A stretch of 64,000 bases of DNA from Mesorhizobium sp. (lineage in GTDB: Bacteria; Pseudomonadota; Alphaproteobacteria; Rhizobiales; Rhizobiaceae): assembly GCF_017306585.1 (NCBI RefSeq), contig NZ_JAFKIC010000108.1:40834-104833 (forward strand). Direction: 5' to 3'. Of the stretch, positions 1 through 9,016 are shown piece after piece. Position numbers and translations under genes: made by a program. Below the pieces are notes generated by a model. It had not been told where the DNA came from. It searched no databases and was given only the letters and a program-made list of their open reading frames with translations. Numbering within the stretch: position 1 is the stretch's first letter; every line of letters starts with the position of its first letter.

Positions 1-1
1 T

Positions 2-322
2 GTCGAGTTGCCCAGCGGCTGTGCATCATCGCTCAGGGTCTGGCACAGCCACGAGGACGAACTCATCCTTGTGTTGAAAGGCGAGGCGACACTGATCACG
101 GACCAGGGGGAGCAACTCGTTCGTGCCGGACAGGCCATCGGCTTTCCCGCGGGCGAAGCCAATGGCCATCAGATCGTCAACCGTGGCGAAACCCCGGTCG
201 TCTTCGTCGAAGTGGCGAGTTTTGCCGAAGCCAACGTATCGACCTATCCGGACGACGACCTGCTGCAGATACCGGACGGCCGCGGCCGCCGGTTCGTGCG
301 CAAGGACGGCACTCCTTACTGA
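2..322 (+). CDS. Cupin domain protein (5' truncated by window edge)
   Basis: The reading frame is open from the first bases of the window and ends at a TGA at 320-322, so only the C-terminal ~106 residues are present. The pattern WHSHEDELILVLKG, then a Gly-rich strand and a FPAGEANGHQIVNRG segment, matches the two conserved motifs of a small single-domain cupin (cupin_2). The His and Glu residues HSHEDE and the later GHQ would bind a metal. Ten bases separate it from the downstream lyase gene, so it is probably co-transcribed with the catabolic operon. The specific activity cannot be read from the sequence; such proteins are often isomerases, dioxygenases or sensors. Confidence 0.75.
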   Translation, partial: VELPSGCASSLRVWHSHEDELILVLKGEATLITDQGEQLVRAGQAIGFPAGEANGHQIVNRGETPVVFVEVASFAEANVSTYPDDDLLQIPDGRGRRFVRKDGTPY

Positions 323-332
323 GGCCGGTATC

Positions 333-1853
333 ATGCAATCCAAGGTTTCTCCGCGCCTTGCCGAGCCGCTGGCTCCCGAGATCCTCGATCTCGTCTTCCG
401 GCCGCGCATCGAACGGGAGCTTGCTCTCGGCATCGACGATCTGTGCGCGGTCAACGAGGCGCATCTCGTGATGCTCGCCAGGATGGGTCTGATCGAACCG
501 GCGGTGGCGCGCGGTCTGGCCGGGACGCTGTCCGCAATCCGCAGTGATGGCGACGGGGCGATCCCGCGCGATCCGGCGCGGGAGGACGGTTACTTCAACT
601 TTGAAGCGGTTCTGATGAAGCGCGCTGGCTCGGATGCTGGTGGGCGCCTGCATCTCGCGCGCAGCCGCAACGACATCAACGCAACGCTCGATCGGCTGGC
701 GATGCGGCGGATAGTCCTGGATCTCCTGGGCAAAGTCATCGCGCTGCGTCGCGCTCTGCTGCATCGGGGACAGAGCTTTGCCGACGTTCTCATGCCCGGC
801 TACACACATATGCAGCCGGCGCAGCCGATCACGTTCGGGTTCTATCTGACGGGCATAGCGCAGGCCCTGGCTCGCGACGCATCGCGCCTGTTCAATGCCT
901 ATCTGGCCGCCGATACGTGTCCTCTCGGAGCGTGCGCCTTCGCGGGCACCTCCTTCCCGATCGACAGGCAGCTGGTCGCCGACCTGCTTGGTTTCAGCGC
1001 CGTCCATGTCCATGCCCAGGACGCGGTGGCTTCACGCGACTATGCCTGGGAGGCAGCCGCCGCCGTCCTCGGCATGGCGGCCAATTGGGGGCGGTTCGCG
1101 CAGGACATGTACATCTGGGGCACGCAGGAATTCGGCCTCGTCCGCATACCCGACAGCATCGCCGGCACGTCGAGCATCATGCCGCAGAAGAAGAACCCGG
1201 TCGCGCTTGAATATCTGAAGGCGAGTTCCGGCGAGGTGATCGGCGGGCTCAACGCCACATTCGCAATTTTGAAGGGTGGGCATTTCAGCCATGCCGGCGA
1301 CACCGGCCGCTCCTCCCTGGCGCCGCTCTGGCCGTCGCTGCGCCTCGCCGGCAATGCGCTGGCGATCAGCCGTCTGGTCGCCGAAAAGATCGAGCCCGAC
1401 GTCGAGACGATGCGGCGGCGCGCCGCTGCCGGCTTCTCGACCGCCACCGATCTTGCCGACTGCCTGGTGCGTGAGGGGCACCTGTCGTTCCGCCAGGCGC
1501 ATCATGTCGTGGCGGACCTGGTGAGGGATGCGCTGGAGCGTAACCTGCAACCCCACGAGATGGGTCACGAGGACGTGCTTGCCGCGCTCACAAGAGTGCT
1601 CGGCCAGACCGTCGAGATGTCGCATGAGGCCGTCATCTGGGCGCTCGATCCACGCCGCTCGGTCGAGGTCCGGCGATCGACCGGCGCGGCCTCACCAGCC
1701 GAGACGCGGCGCATGATCGCGGCGGCCTCCGCTGAGGTCGATCGTGATCAAGCCAGGCTCGACGCGCTTCACCAGCATCTCGCATCGGCGCGCAAACAGT
1801 TGAACGAACAACTCGACACGCTTCGGCAAGCCAGTGGCCCTTCGCCAGACTGA
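333..1853 (+). CDS. Argininosuccinate lyase / fumarase superfamily C-N lyase
   Basis: This 506-residue protein carries the family signature GTSSIMPQKKNP at about residues 278-289, the flexible loop with the catalytic Ser. An SRNDIN-type substrate motif (ARSRNDINATLDR) and the MPGYTHMQPAQPIT box also match ArgH. It is longer than ordinary ArgH (~460 residues), mainly through a C-terminal extension after the ArgH fold. The ATG at 333 is chosen because the protein then starts just before the conserved N-terminal region; the frame is open further upstream but overlaps the cupin gene. Its neighbours are FAD amine dehydrogenases and not arginine-synthesis genes. I infer a catabolic lyase releasing fumarate from an N-succinyl-type compound, similar in idea to ethylenediamine-disuccinate lyase, rather than the biosynthetic argH. 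Confidence 0.85.
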   Translation: MQSKVSPRLAEPLAPEILDLVFRPRIERELALGIDDLCAVNEAHLVMLARMGLIEPAVARGLAGTLSAIRSDGDGAIPRDPAREDGYFNFEAVLMKRAGSDAGGRLHLARSRNDINATLDRLAMRRIVLDLLGKVIALRRALLHRGQSFADVLMPGYTHMQPAQPITFGFYLTGIAQALARDASRLFNAYLAADTCPLGACAFAGTSFPIDRQLVADLLGFSAVHVHAQDAVASRDYAWEAAAAVLGMAANWGRFAQDMYIWGTQEFGLVRIPDSIAGTSSIMPQKKNPVALEYLKASSGEVIGGLNATFAILKGGHFSHAGDTGRSSLAPLWPSLRLAGNALAISRLVAEKIEPDVETMRRRAAAGFSTATDLADCLVREGHLSFRQAHHVVADLVRDALERNLQPHEMGHEDVLAALTRVLGQTVEMSHEAVIWALDPRRSVEVRRSTGAASPAETRRMIAAASAEVDRDQARLDALHQHLASARKQLNEQLDTLRQASGPSPD

Positions 1854-1966
1854 GGCGGCAAGCGGTCGACCTTTGGAAGAATCGGTTCGTTCCGACACGT
1901 CATTTGGAAAAGTCTTCGACAGAACGGCCGCTAGCTTGGTTCCAGGCAATTTCGAGTTATGATCCG

Positions 1967-2269
1967 ATGACAGGCAACAGCGCAGGACAGTTCATACGCT
2001 TGGGCGAGACCGGCAGGACGCCGGTCGCGATCCGCATCGACGGTGAAAGTGTCGCTTGCCTCCGAGGCGACACGCTGCTGACCGCCTTGCTGCTGCACGG
2101 CCGGCTTCTGCGTCATTCCGAATTCGGCGACGGGCCACGTGCCGGCTTCTGCAACATGGGCGCCTGCCAGGATTGCTGGCTGTCGCTCGGCTCGGGCGAA
2201 AGGGTTCGTGCCTGCACCACGCAGGTCCGGGACGGCATGGATGTACTGACGCGCGAGGCGACATTATGA
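1967..2269 (+). CDS. (2Fe-2S)-binding small subunit of an HcnA/OoxA-type amino-acid dehydrogenase
   Basis: The product is a 100-residue ferredoxin-like protein. Four cysteines at residues 62, 67, 70 and 83 (GFCNMGACQDCW and RACTT) have the plant-type [2Fe-2S] spacing found in the small subunits of cyanide synthase HcnA, opine oxidases and D-hydroxyproline dehydrogenases. The ATG at 1967 is preferred over an in-frame start at 1904 because it begins close to the conserved fold, although no strong Shine-Dalgarno is visible for either. Its stop overlaps the start of the next gene (ATGA), a sign of translational coupling. It is expected to carry electrons between the two FAD subunits and the respiratory chain. 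Confidence 0.85.
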   Translation: MTGNSAGQFIRLGETGRTPVAIRIDGESVACLRGDTLLTALLLHGRLLRHSEFGDGPRAGFCNMGACQDCWLSLGSGERVRACTTQVRDGMDVLTREATL

Positions 2270-3702
2270 TGGCCGGCAGCGATCGGATCGTCGTGGTGGG
2301 CACCGGCCCGGCAGGTTCACGGGCAGCGCAAACCCTCTACGGGGCCGGATGCCGCAATCTTACGGTCATCAGCGAGGCGCCGGCGAGCGGTGGCCAGATC
2401 TACCGGCGACAGCCCGTTGGCTTCGAGCGTCCGCCGTCCAGTCTCTATGGTGAGGATGCGCCGAAGGCCGTGCGCCTGCACGGCATGTTCGATGCCCTTG
2501 CCGGCAAGATCGATTATCGGCCCAACACGCTGGTCTGGAACATTTTCGACGGTGCCGTGCATACGCATGATGGCGCCAGCACGGACAGGCTGGAATTCGA
2601 CCGGCTGGTGCTGAGCACCGGCGCGATGGACCGGGTCATCCCGATCCCGGGATGGACCTTGCCTGGCGTATTCACCCTCGGCGGCTCACAGATCGCGCTC
2701 AAGAACCAGGCCTGCTCTATCGGCCGCGCCGTGGTCTTCGCCGGCACCGGGCCGTTGCTCTATCTCGTCGCCTATCAATACGCCAAGGCCGGCGCCAATG
2801 TCGTGGCGGTGCTCGATTCCGCTTCCTATTTCGACAAGGTTCGTGGCGCGGCGTGGATGGCGCGGTCGCCAAAGATGCTGCTGCGCGGCCTTGCCTATCG
2901 CCGCTATCTGGCGCGCAAGCGCGTCATGTTGCGCGAAGGGGTACGCCTGCGCGCGGTCGAGGGCGCCGACAATGTCGAGGGCATTCGTTTCACGACCGGC
3001 GGCCGGGACGAGTTTGTCCAATGCGACGCCGTCGGTCTCGGCTTCGGCCTGACCCCCGAAATGCAGCTCGCGGAAATCGCGGGGTGCCGCACCCGCTTCG
3101 ATGCGGACAACCGGCAATGGGTGATTGCGCATGACGGCCAGGGTCGCGCAGGCAATGGCATCTATGTCGCGGGCGACGGCAGCGCGATCGGTGGCGCCGA
3201 TGTCGCCGAACTCGCCGGCGAGCGCGCGGCGCTGGCGTTGCTGGCCGATATCGGCTTGCCAGCTTCGAAAACGCGGCTGCGCCAGATCGAGCGCGCTTCC
3301 GGCCGCCTGGCCGGCTTTCGAAAGGGTGTTGAAACGAGCTTCCCGTTCCCGGCCGCCTGGATCGACGAGGCACCGGACGAAACGATCCTGTGCCGCTGCG
3401 AAAACGTGAGCTTTGGTGAGGTCCGGGCCGCGATTGCCCGGTTCGAACCGCGCGAGGTCAATCGGCTTAAGGCCCTTGCACGGCCAGGCATGGGACGCTG
3501 TCAGGGCCGCGTCTGCGGGCCGGTGCTGGCCGAACTGCTTTCGGCGGTGACCGGACGGCCGCTCGAGCAGGTCGGCAAGCTGCGCGGGCAGGGGCCCGTC
3601 AAACCGATCTCCTATGGGAGCACGTGCGGCCAGGCCGATCCGCAGGTCCACGCCTGGATGCTTGCCGGTGAAAAAAGTGACGCAGATGACCAAAGCCTTT
3701 GA
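2266..3702 (+). CDS. FAD/NAD(P)-binding subunit with C-terminal [2Fe-2S] domain (HcnB/OoxA-like)
   Basis: The 478-residue protein has an N-terminal Rossmann motif VVVGTGPAGS, a central pyridine-nucleotide-disulfide oxidoreductase fold with a second dinucleotide motif, and a C-terminal BFD-like iron-sulfur domain. In that domain the cysteines at residues 376, 378, 412 and 417 (LCRCEN and GRCQGRVCG) are all intact. This layout is that of HcnB and of the alpha subunits of octopine, nopaline and D-hydroxyproline dehydrogenases. It overlaps the small subunit upstream by four bases and the DAO-type subunit downstream by 17 bases, so the three are surely one operon and probably one complex. The substrate is not evident. 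Confidence 0.87.
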   Translation: MMAGSDRIVVVGTGPAGSRAAQTLYGAGCRNLTVISEAPASGGQIYRRQPVGFERPPSSLYGEDAPKAVRLHGMFDALAGKIDYRPNTLVWNIFDGAVHTHDGASTDRLEFDRLVLSTGAMDRVIPIPGWTLPGVFTLGGSQIALKNQACSIGRAVVFAGTGPLLYLVAYQYAKAGANVVAVLDSASYFDKVRGAAWMARSPKMLLRGLAYRRYLARKRVMLREGVRLRAVEGADNVEGIRFTTGGRDEFVQCDAVGLGFGLTPEMQLAEIAGCRTRFDADNRQWVIAHDGQGRAGNGIYVAGDGSAIGGADVAELAGERAALALLADIGLPASKTRLRQIERASGRLAGFRKGVETSFPFPAAWIDEAPDETILCRCENVSFGEVRAAIARFEPREVNRLKALARPGMGRCQGRVCGPVLAELLSAVTGRPLEQVGKLRGQGPVKPISYGSTCGQADPQVHAWMLAGEKSDADDQSL

Positions 3703-4849
3703 AACGGAAGTCGTCGTCATTGGCGGTGGCATAGCCGGCGTCTGTTCGGCCTACTATCTCGCAAGGCGCGGCGCGCGGGTCGTCCTGTTCGAACGCGGCG
3801 CGGTCGGCGCTCAGGCCAGCGGCGTGAATTTCGGCGGCCTGCGCACCAATGGCCGCGCCGAGCCTGAACTGCCGCTCAGCCTGCGTGCGCGCGCTCAATG
3901 GCAGAAGATCGAAACACTCGTCGGCGACAACTGCGAGACGGAGATCACCGGACATGTCGAAATCTGCGACCGGCCAGAGCACATGGCGGCCGTGGAACAA
4001 TGGGCTGGCATGGCCGAGACCCATGGCGTCGGGGCGCAATTGCTGAGTGCCGCGGACGTTGCGCGGCGCTTCCCCTGGATCGGCACCAAGGTGTTGGGCG
4101 GATGTTTCGTCGCCGGCGACGGCGCGGCGAACCCGCGGCTCGTCACGCCGGTCTTCGCCATCGCCGCGTGCAAGCTGGGCGTCGACATCCGCGAACATGA
4201 TGCTGTCCGGACCATTCGCCATGATGGGGGATGCTTCCAGATCGAAAGCGAATCCGGGACCGGGGTGCGCGCGCCGATCCTGGTCAATGCCGCCGGCGCC
4301 TGGGGGGCGCGTCTTGCCGCGCAGTTTTCGGAGGTCTTTCCACTCGACGTGATGGCGCCGCAAATGGTGGTCAGTGAGCCATTCGCGCGCGTGGTGACGT
4401 CGACCGTCGATTACCCTGTCAACGGACGCTTCTTCTACGCAAGGCAGATCGGCAGGGGCAATTTGCTGTTTGGCCGGGGCCCCGGCCGCGCCGATCTCGA
4501 TCTGGGTCGCGCCAGATACGTTCCGCAGAACCTGTTCGATGCTTCGCGCATCGCCGTCGACGTGCTGCCCTTTCTGCGCGGGCGCAATTTCATCCGCACC
4601 TGGGCCGGTGTCGAGGGCAAGTCACCGGATTCGCTTCCATTCCTGGGCAAGAGCCGCGCCATCGATGGATTGATTCATGCCTTCGGCTTTTCCGGGCATG
4701 GCTTCCAGCTCGGTCCCGGTATCGGCGAGGTGGTCGCCGAACTGGCGCTCAACGGCCGCACCTCCACCCAGATCGAGGGTTTCGACCCCTATCGGTTTGC
4801 CAAGCATTCCGGTGCCATGGGCAACGCACCGCTGATCCAGACCGGCTGA
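3686..4849 (+). CDS. FAD-dependent oxidoreductase, DAO family (HcnC/OoxB-like catalytic subunit)
   Basis: This 387-residue protein begins with the FAD-binding motif VVVIGGGIAGVCSAYYLARRG and ends with the DAO-family motif GHGFQLGPGIGEVVAEL. It should be the catalytic subunit that oxidises an N-substituted or D-amino acid. The ATG at 3686 lies within the end of the preceding gene, preceded by a purine-rich stretch (GGTGAAAAAAGTGA); an in-frame upstream start at 3614 would add a basic tail unlike the family. It completes an HcnABC-like trio but without any cyanide-specific evidence. Glycine betaine, sarcosine, opine or D-hydroxyproline derivatives are all possible substrates. Confidence 0.87.
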   Translation: MTKAFETEVVVIGGGIAGVCSAYYLARRGARVVLFERGAVGAQASGVNFGGLRTNGRAEPELPLSLRARAQWQKIETLVGDNCETEITGHVEICDRPEHMAAVEQWAGMAETHGVGAQLLSAADVARRFPWIGTKVLGGCFVAGDGAANPRLVTPVFAIAACKLGVDIREHDAVRTIRHDGGCFQIESESGTGVRAPILVNAAGAWGARLAAQFSEVFPLDVMAPQMVVSEPFARVVTSTVDYPVNGRFFYARQIGRGNLLFGRGPGRADLDLGRARYVPQNLFDASRIAVDVLPFLRGRNFIRTWAGVEGKSPDSLPFLGKSRAIDGLIHAFGFSGHGFQLGPGIGEVVAELALNGRTSTQIEGFDPYRFAKHSGAMGNAPLIQTG

Positions 4850-4873
4850 AAGCCTGCCGCGACGAAGACGCGA

Positions 4874-5419
4874 TCAGGCAACCCGCCGCAACTCTTCCGC
4901 AGGCGCCTGCAAGGACGCCGTTGCCGGGGACGAAGGCTCGTTCTTGATCTCGCGCAACACCACGAAACTGTCGAAGCGCGAGAAGGATACCTCGCCATCG
5001 AGCAGCTCGCGCGAGATGACTTCATAGGCGGCGACATCCCTGCAATCAAAGCGCAGCATGTAGTCGTACGGGCCGCACAGTCCGAAGCAGTTGGTGATTT
5101 CCGGATGGTGCTTGATCCGGCGCTCGAAGGTCTGGAAGTCGGCCGAGCCATGGTTTTTCAGCGACACCGCGGCAAAGACCGTGACGTTGGGAAAGAGGCG
5201 GGACCAGTAGATCTGGGCGCGGTAGCCGGTGATCAGCCCCATTTTTTCCAGCCGGCGCAAGCGTTTATGGCAGGGGCTGGCGGAAATGCCGACCAGCGAG
5301 GACAGTTTGAAATTCGTGATCCGGCCATTTTTCTGCAATTCCGTGAGGATGCGCAGATCGATGCGGTCGATCTTGCCGGGAAGGCCTGCGAATTCCGGTT
5401 TCATAGGCACCATGTTCAT
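4874..5419 (-). CDS. Lrp/AsnC family transcriptional regulator
   Basis: The 181-residue product has an N-terminal winged helix-turn-helix (DRIDLRILTELQKNGRITN, then LSSLVGISASPCHKRLRRLE) and a C-terminal RAM ligand-binding domain around FAAVSLKNHGSADFQTFE and CFGLCGPYDYML. A Shine-Dalgarno AGGAG lies nine bases before the ATG. It is transcribed toward the dehydrogenase operon, convergent with it, and divergent from the LysR gene with a 125-bp gap. Regulators of this family commonly sense an amino acid, so it probably controls the adjacent uptake and oxidation genes. The C-terminal ~20 residues are low complexity. Confidence 0.9.
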   Translation of the reverse strand: MNMVPMKPEFAGLPGKIDRIDLRILTELQKNGRITNFKLSSLVGISASPCHKRLRRLEKMGLITGYRAQIYWSRLFPNVTVFAAVSLKNHGSADFQTFERRIKHHPEITNCFGLCGPYDYMLRFDCRDVAAYEVISRELLDGEVSFSRFDSFVVLREIKNEPSSPATASLQAPAEELRRVA

Positions 5420-5544
5420 TGTCTTTTTCTCCTGACGAGGCTCAATTGCTGCAGGCTTTCACGCCTGCCAGCCAGTCGGTCTGCTGGGCCGTGCCAGAAT
5501 GAGAGGACGCCCAAGGCTTGCAATCGAAAAAAGGTAACGCCTGA

Positions 5545-6447
5545 ATGAGCGCCAGACATGCAGACACCGTCAGGCTGCCTTGGCTCAACACGCTGGTGGC
5601 GTTCGAAGCGGCATCGCGCCTCGGCAGTCTGACGCTTGCGGCCTCGGAGTTGAACCTGACGCCCGGCGCGGTGAGCCGGCAGATCAAGCTGCTCGAACAG
5701 TCGCTCGACGTGACGCTGTTCCAGCGCAGTCACAACGCCATCGAACTGACCGACGCGGGCCGGGCCTTTCTCGGCCACGTCAAGAACGCGCTGGCCGAAA
5801 TCCGCAAGGGCGCGCGCGAGGTTTCGGGACAGGCCGCCAAGCTCACTATCCGGGCGCCGCTGACGCTGACGCAGCGCTGGCTGATCCCCAGGCTAGAGCA
5901 CTATCATCATGACCACCCCGGAGTTGACCTGCGCTTTCGCACCATAGGAACGGCCGGCAGCGACAGGATCGATGTCGAGATCAAGTATGCGCGCGGCTCG
6001 CCGCCGGCGACAGAGGTCGAGGGCGAGATGTTTCTGGCCGACAACACGGCACCCATCTGCCGGCCTGAACTCCTGAGCCGCCTTGGCATCCTGACCGATC
6101 CCATCCAGGTCCTGTCCCTGCCGATCCTGCAAGACACGGCGGATGCCTGGTCGTGGCGTCAGTGGTGCAAGGGCGCGGCGATCCCCTTCGAACCGCTTGG
6201 CCGAAGCATGGTCTTCGACACGGACGAAGCCGCGATCGACGCCTGTCTTTCCGGACTGGGTGTCGCCCAGGCCAACACGGCCTTCGTCGATCCCTTGCTA
6301 CGGTCGGGCAGCATCACGCGGCTTTGCCCGCAGATCGAGGTTTTGCTCGGAGCCTATTATGCCGTGGTCCATACGTCCGGACGGGTGGCCGATGCGTTCG
6401 TGGCATGGCTCAAGAGCCAGGGGCGCGGCGCGGAGTTGGTAAAATAA
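5545..6447 (+). CDS. LysR family transcriptional regulator (GcvA-like)
   Basis: The 300-residue protein has a classical LysR N-terminal helix-turn-helix (SLTLAASELNLTPGAVSRQIKLLEQ, about residues 30-55) and a periplasmic-binding-like effector domain. The N-terminal phrase LPWLNTLVAFEAASRLGS is typical of the GcvA/AmpR/TrpI branch. It starts 125 bp from the divergent Lrp gene and lies 159 bp before the amino-acid ABC transporter, on the same strand. The transporter operon is its most likely target; a short inverted repeat in the intervening gap could be the binding site. Confidence 0.9.
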   Translation: MSARHADTVRLPWLNTLVAFEAASRLGSLTLAASELNLTPGAVSRQIKLLEQSLDVTLFQRSHNAIELTDAGRAFLGHVKNALAEIRKGAREVSGQAAKLTIRAPLTLTQRWLIPRLEHYHHDHPGVDLRFRTIGTAGSDRIDVEIKYARGSPPATEVEGEMFLADNTAPICRPELLSRLGILTDPIQVLSLPILQDTADAWSWRQWCKGAAIPFEPLGRSMVFDTDEAAIDACLSGLGVAQANTAFVDPLLRSGSITRLCPQIEVLLGAYYAVVHTSGRVADAFVAWLKSQGRGAELVK

Positions 6448-6494
6448 ACTGCCGGCCAGACCGGGAAAGCAGACATTTTTTGCCGCCCGCCAAT

Positions 6495-6510
6495 GTTCGT
6501 TTGACCGAAC
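6495..6510. promoter_or_regulatory. Candidate operator (inverted repeat) upstream of amino-acid ABC operon
   Basis: The sequence GTTCG, six bases, CGAAC forms a short perfect inverted repeat about 100 bp upstream of the substrate-binding-protein start, in the gap after the LysR gene. The flanking bases partly extend the symmetry. A LysR or Lrp dimer could bind here. The arms are only five bases long, so a chance occurrence is possible. Confidence 0.3.
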
Positions 6511-6606
6511 GTGGCTGGCTTTCGGCCTACTCTCGCAAGGGTTCCACGCAAGATGCCCGTCCGGGCGGCAATGCGAGGCGCGACAAAAACGAGAGGGTGA
6601 ACGAAG

Positions 6607-7479
6607 ATGAACATGAAGAGACGAATGCTGCTTGTCTCCGCCGCGATGCTTGTCGCCGGGGCCAGCACGGTCCTTGCGGCCGACCAGCGTGTGGTGAAGC
6701 TCGCGACCGACGGCACCTACGCGCCATTCAACTACACCGATCCGTCGGGCAAGCTCGTCGGGTTCGAGCCCGATCTGGTCGATGACATCTGCAAGCGCAT
6801 GAACGTCAAATGCGAATGGGTCATCCAGAATTTCGACGGCATGATCCCCGCTCTCAACGAAAAGCGGTTCGACGCCATCCTCGCTTCGCTTTCGATCACC
6901 GACGAACGCGCCAAGGCGGTTGATTTCTCCATCCCCTATTATGCCGGCCCGACGCGTCTGATCGCGTCCGGCGACGGCAAGCTCGGCCAGTTCAAGAGCG
7001 GTGAAGGTTCGACCATCCTGCTCGGCTCGATGAGCGACAAGGACAAGGCCGTCATCGGCGACGTGGCGGCCGCGCTCAAGGATGCGACCGTCGGCGTCGA
7101 GCGGGCATCCACCCATGCGAAGTTCTTCGAGGAGACCTTTCCAGGCGTCAAGGTGAAGATCTACGACAAGGGCGAGAACATGATGCTCGACCTCGTCGCC
7201 GGCCGCATCGACGCCGCCGTCGACGGAGCCGGCTCCACTCTCAATTTCATCAGCGAGCAGGAAAAGGCCGGCAAGAAGTTCGTCGCCTTCGGCCCAGCCC
7301 TCAAAGGAGGCGCTCTCGGCAAGGGTGTGGCCCTGGCCTTCCGCAAGGGCGAAGAGACGGAATTGCGCGAAGAGTTCAACAAGGCGATCCGTGAGGCGAC
7401 GGCCGATGGCAGCATCTCGAAGATGAGTGTCAAATGGATCGGCGTTGACGGCTCGATTCCGGAAAACGCCGCAAAATGA
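6607..7479 (+). CDS. Amino-acid ABC transporter, periplasmic substrate-binding protein
   Basis: The 290-residue protein opens with a Sec signal peptide (MNMKRRMLLVSAAMLVAG then ASTVLA, cleavage near residue 25). A family 3 solute-binding fold follows, with the motifs VKLATDGTYAPFNYTDPSG, LVGFEPDLVDDICKRM and AILASLSITDERAKAVDFS. This is the lysine/arginine/ornithine/octopine-binding branch. The next gene starts within its stop codon (ATGA). The operon of binding protein, two permeases and an ATPase is complete. The ligand is probably a basic amino acid or opine-like compound used by the neighbouring oxidases, which is an inference. Confidence 0.92.
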   Translation: MNMKRRMLLVSAAMLVAGASTVLAADQRVVKLATDGTYAPFNYTDPSGKLVGFEPDLVDDICKRMNVKCEWVIQNFDGMIPALNEKRFDAILASLSITDERAKAVDFSIPYYAGPTRLIASGDGKLGQFKSGEGSTILLGSMSDKDKAVIGDVAAALKDATVGVERASTHAKFFEETFPGVKVKIYDKGENMMLDLVAGRIDAAVDGAGSTLNFISEQEKAGKKFVAFGPALKGGALGKGVALAFRKGEETELREEFNKAIREATADGSISKMSVKWIGVDGSIPENAAK

Positions 7480-8195
7480 ATCCTCTGCACCTTCTCGCCT
7501 TCGGCCCGACCGGCTGGGGCGATGAACTGGCCTATGGTGCCGCGATGACCCTGGTCATCGCGGCATTGGGCTTCGCCGGCGGGCTCGTCCTGGGCCTGCC
7601 GATCGCGGCGGCGCGGCTATCGTCGAACGTTGTGCTGCGGGCGATTTCGGGGGTCTATGTCACCGTCGTGCGCGGCGTGCCCGAACTCCTGGTGATCTAC
7701 CTCCTGTTTTTCGGCGGTGGCCAGTTCTACCGCTATGTCGCCGATGCACTGGGCTATTCCGGCGCGGTCGCCGCCGACGCCTTCAGCGCTGGTGTTCTGG
7801 CCGTCATCCTGATCTGCGCGGCCTACAGCGCCGAGGTGTTTCGCGGCGCGTTCCAGGCCATTCCGAAAGGACAGATCGAGGCCGCCAACGCTTTCGGCAT
7901 GACGCGCTCCACATTGTTTTGCCGCATCAAGCTGCCGCAGATGCTGCGCTATGCCCTGCCATCCATCGCCAATGTCTGGCAGCTGGTTTTGAAGGACACC
8001 GCGCTGGTCTCGGTGACGGGGCTGGTCGAGCTGATGCGCACCATCGATGTCGCCGCCGGCTCCACCCGCAGCCCGTTTCTGTTCTACATGACCGCCATCC
8101 TTATCTTTCTCGCCTTCACCGCCGTCTCGAACAAGGCTTTCGAAGGTGCTGAACGCCATTTCAGCCGCTCTGTCATCGGGGGCTACGGCAAATGA
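7476..8195 (+). CDS. Amino-acid ABC transporter permease (HisQ/OccQ type)
   Basis: This 239-residue integral membrane protein has the conserved His/Glu/Gln/Arg/opine permease region (SGVYVTVVRGVPELLVIYLL near the N-terminus) and the EAA loop (VFRGAFQAIPKGQIEAANAFG) that contacts the ATPase. About five hydrophobic helices are visible. It overlaps the binding protein upstream and the second permease downstream by four bases each, so translation is coupled. It pairs with the next gene to form the heterodimeric channel. Confidence 0.92.
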   Translation: MNPLHLLAFGPTGWGDELAYGAAMTLVIAALGFAGGLVLGLPIAAARLSSNVVLRAISGVYVTVVRGVPELLVIYLLFFGGGQFYRYVADALGYSGAVAADAFSAGVLAVILICAAYSAEVFRGAFQAIPKGQIEAANAFGMTRSTLFCRIKLPQMLRYALPSIANVWQLVLKDTALVSVTGLVELMRTIDVAAGSTRSPFLFYMTAILIFLAFTAVSNKAFEGAERHFSRSVIGGYGK

Positions 8196-8887
8196 GATGG
8201 GACGTCTTCTTCGGATCGTTTCCGACCTTGCTTTCGGCGCTTCCGGTGACGCTGGAACTGGCTGTGATCTCGATCACGCTTGGGTTCCTGCTGGCGGTGC
8301 TGCTGGCGGCGGCACGGCTTTCGGGGCTGCGCGCTCTTGCGGCGCTCGCCTATGCCTATGTCTACGTCATTCGCGGTACGCCGCTCCTGGCGCAGGTCTT
8401 CTTCGTCTATTACGGGCTTGGCCAACTCGACGCGATGCGCAACTCCATCCTGTGGCCTGTCTTTCGGGAGGCCTATGCATGCGCGCTCATCGCCTTGTCG
8501 CTGAACACGGCGGCGTATGGCAGTGAGATCATCCGCGGTGGATTGCTCTCGGTCCCGCGTGGGCAGATCGAGGCCGCCAAGGCGTTCGGCCTCAGCCCCA
8601 CGCAGAGGTTTCGCCACGTGGTGTTCCCGCAGGCCTTGCGGGCGATGCTGCCAGCTTACGGCAATGAGCTGATCCTCATGCTCAAAGGCACGTCGCTCGC
8701 CAGCACCATCACCATCATCGAGCTGACCGGCCAGGCGCGCATCCTGGCCTCGGAGACCTACGCTCCCATCGAGGTCTTCCTGGCGGCGGGCGCCATCTAT
8801 CTCGGCCTCAACGTCGTGCTCAGTTTCGGGGTGCGGCTGCTCGAAGGCCGGGTGCAGCGCAGCGGGGGCTTCGCCATGGAAGGCTGA
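8192..8887 (+). CDS. Amino-acid ABC transporter permease (HisM/OccM type)
   Basis: The second permease is 231 residues long. It has the same family signatures as its partner: a VYVIRGTPLLAQVFFVYYGLG segment and an EAA loop (IIRGGLLSVPRGQIEAAKAFG). Hydrophobic helices alternate with short loops through the whole length. The start overlaps the stop of the upstream permease by four bases. A 129-bp gap follows before the ATPase; I see no gene or clear terminator in it. Confidence 0.92.
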   Translation: MRWDVFFGSFPTLLSALPVTLELAVISITLGFLLAVLLAAARLSGLRALAALAYAYVYVIRGTPLLAQVFFVYYGLGQLDAMRNSILWPVFREAYACALIALSLNTAAYGSEIIRGGLLSVPRGQIEAAKAFGLSPTQRFRHVVFPQALRAMLPAYGNELILMLKGTSLASTITIIELTGQARILASETYAPIEVFLAAGAIYLGLNVVLSFGVRLLEGRVQRSGGFAMEG

Positions 8888-9016
8888 GGCGAACTGCCTT
8901 GCCATTCCAGCCGCGCTGAAGCCCAGCCGGCGAAGCCGCCCGGTCCAACAGACAAACAAGGCCTGTTCCAGCAATGGCGTGCCGCGCCGCCCAGCCAGCC
9001 ATACAGGAGGAAACCG

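Noticed and set aside
123-332. N-terminal extension of the ArgH-family protein
   Set aside because: The frame is open but overlaps the cupin gene, and the residues are Arg/Ser-rich without similarity to the family.
2686-3732. A 348-codon minus-strand frame opposite the HcnB-like gene
   Set aside because: It lies wholly within a well-supported gene and has no recognisable motif or ribosome-binding site.
2266-4849. Cyanide synthase hcnBC
   Set aside because: The subunit layout matches, but the same layout serves opine, hydroxyproline and other amino-acid dehydrogenases, and the context is amino-acid uptake.
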